Below are positions 6,009 through 6,144 of a stretch of DNA of 6,144 nt, piece by piece (within the stretch, counting starts at the first letter, position 1; each line of letters begins with the position of its first letter). This stretch comes from Acidobacteriota bacterium (GTDB lineage Bacteria > Acidobacteriota > Terriglobia > Terriglobales > Acidobacteriaceae), in contig JAJZAL010000291.1 of NCBI GenBank assembly GCA_021799405.1, forward strand, positions 1 through 6,144. Reading direction: 5' to 3'. A program made the position numbers and the translations under genes. The notes beneath the pieces were generated by a model, which worked only from the letters and a program-made list of their open reading frames with translations, was not told the DNA's origin and made no database searches.

Positions 6009-6144
6009 CTGCTGAACCCTCCAAGGAAGCGCGACTGAAACAGAGACGCCCTACTTACATAGACGCCCTACTTTTTGATTCGTTCGGCCATGCAAAATCT
6101 CGTCTTGAAAAAACATACAAATGCCGAGCCATAGGATCTGTCGA
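6009..6144 (-). promoter_or_regulatory. Upstream region of the TIGR03435 gene
   Basis: No coding sequence is seen in these 136 bases. They should contain the promoter of the minus-strand pair. The ribosome-binding site GGAGGG (6017-6022) is clear. I tested TTGCAT (6095-6090) and TTGTAT (6120-6115) as -35 boxes and TATGTA (6061-6056) as a -10 box, but none forms a well-spaced pair, so no promoter is assigned. Confidence 0.55.
6040..6073 (-). repeat. Tandem 17-bp repeat, operator-like
   Basis: On the plus strand ACAGAGACGCCCTACTT (6040-6056) is followed with no gap by ACATAGACGCCCTACTT (6057-6073): two copies of 17 bp identical at 16 positions. Read toward the TIGR03435 gene, the unit is AAGTAGGGCGTCTnTGT, 32-65 bases before the ATG, where a promoter-proximal operator would lie. 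It may bind a repressor or activator as two head-to-tail sites. BlaI/MecI- or PadR-type regulators are common near such genes in Acidobacteria, but the match to their dyad sites is poor. Confidence 0.65.

Overview
The window looks like a piece of an Acidobacteriota chromosome, probably a soil lineage of the Terriglobia/Bryobacter/Solibacter type. This is inferred from family content, not from a marker gene. It carries the C-terminal barrel of an Oar-like TonB-dependent receptor, a Tat-exported sulfatase, a TIGR03435-family secreted protein (a family strongly expanded in Acidobacteria) and a second secreted protein of a type I associate with the same phylum.

Layout. Bases 1-1173 (+) are the 3' end of a TonB-dependent receptor gene that begins outside the window. 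Bases 1174-1587 are a non-coding spacer with a weak hairpin after the receptor and a LacI-family-like 16-bp dyad. Bases 1588-3300 (+) encode a complete 570-aa type I sulfatase with a Tat signal. Bases 3301-4272 hold no intact gene. They are a GC-rich scar of mobile DNA: the istA-side end of an IS21-family element (terminal repeats, a 14-bp stem-loop and the first ~21 codons of istA) fused in frame to the last ~134 codons of an unrelated DDE/integrase-core transposase, followed by a 67-nt hairpin. Bases 4273-6008 (-) are two secreted-protein genes 8 bp apart that look co-transcribed: the TIGR03435 gene first, then a 284-aa protein. Their upstream region (6009-6144) carries a tandem duplication of a 17-bp unit.

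How the parts may work together. The receptor and sulfatase lie in the same direction and could serve import and periplasmic desulfation of a sulfated organic compound or glycan. The 414-bp spacer suggests the sulfatase has its own promoter. The minus-strand pair converges on the sulfatase and is a separate unit of unknown function. The mobile-element scar lies between the two units, in the intergenic space between convergent genes.

Nothing here is clearly a new defence or metabolic system. The most unusual objects are the in-frame chimera of two transposase families, the structured IS21-like end, and the tandem 17-bp operator-like repeat.
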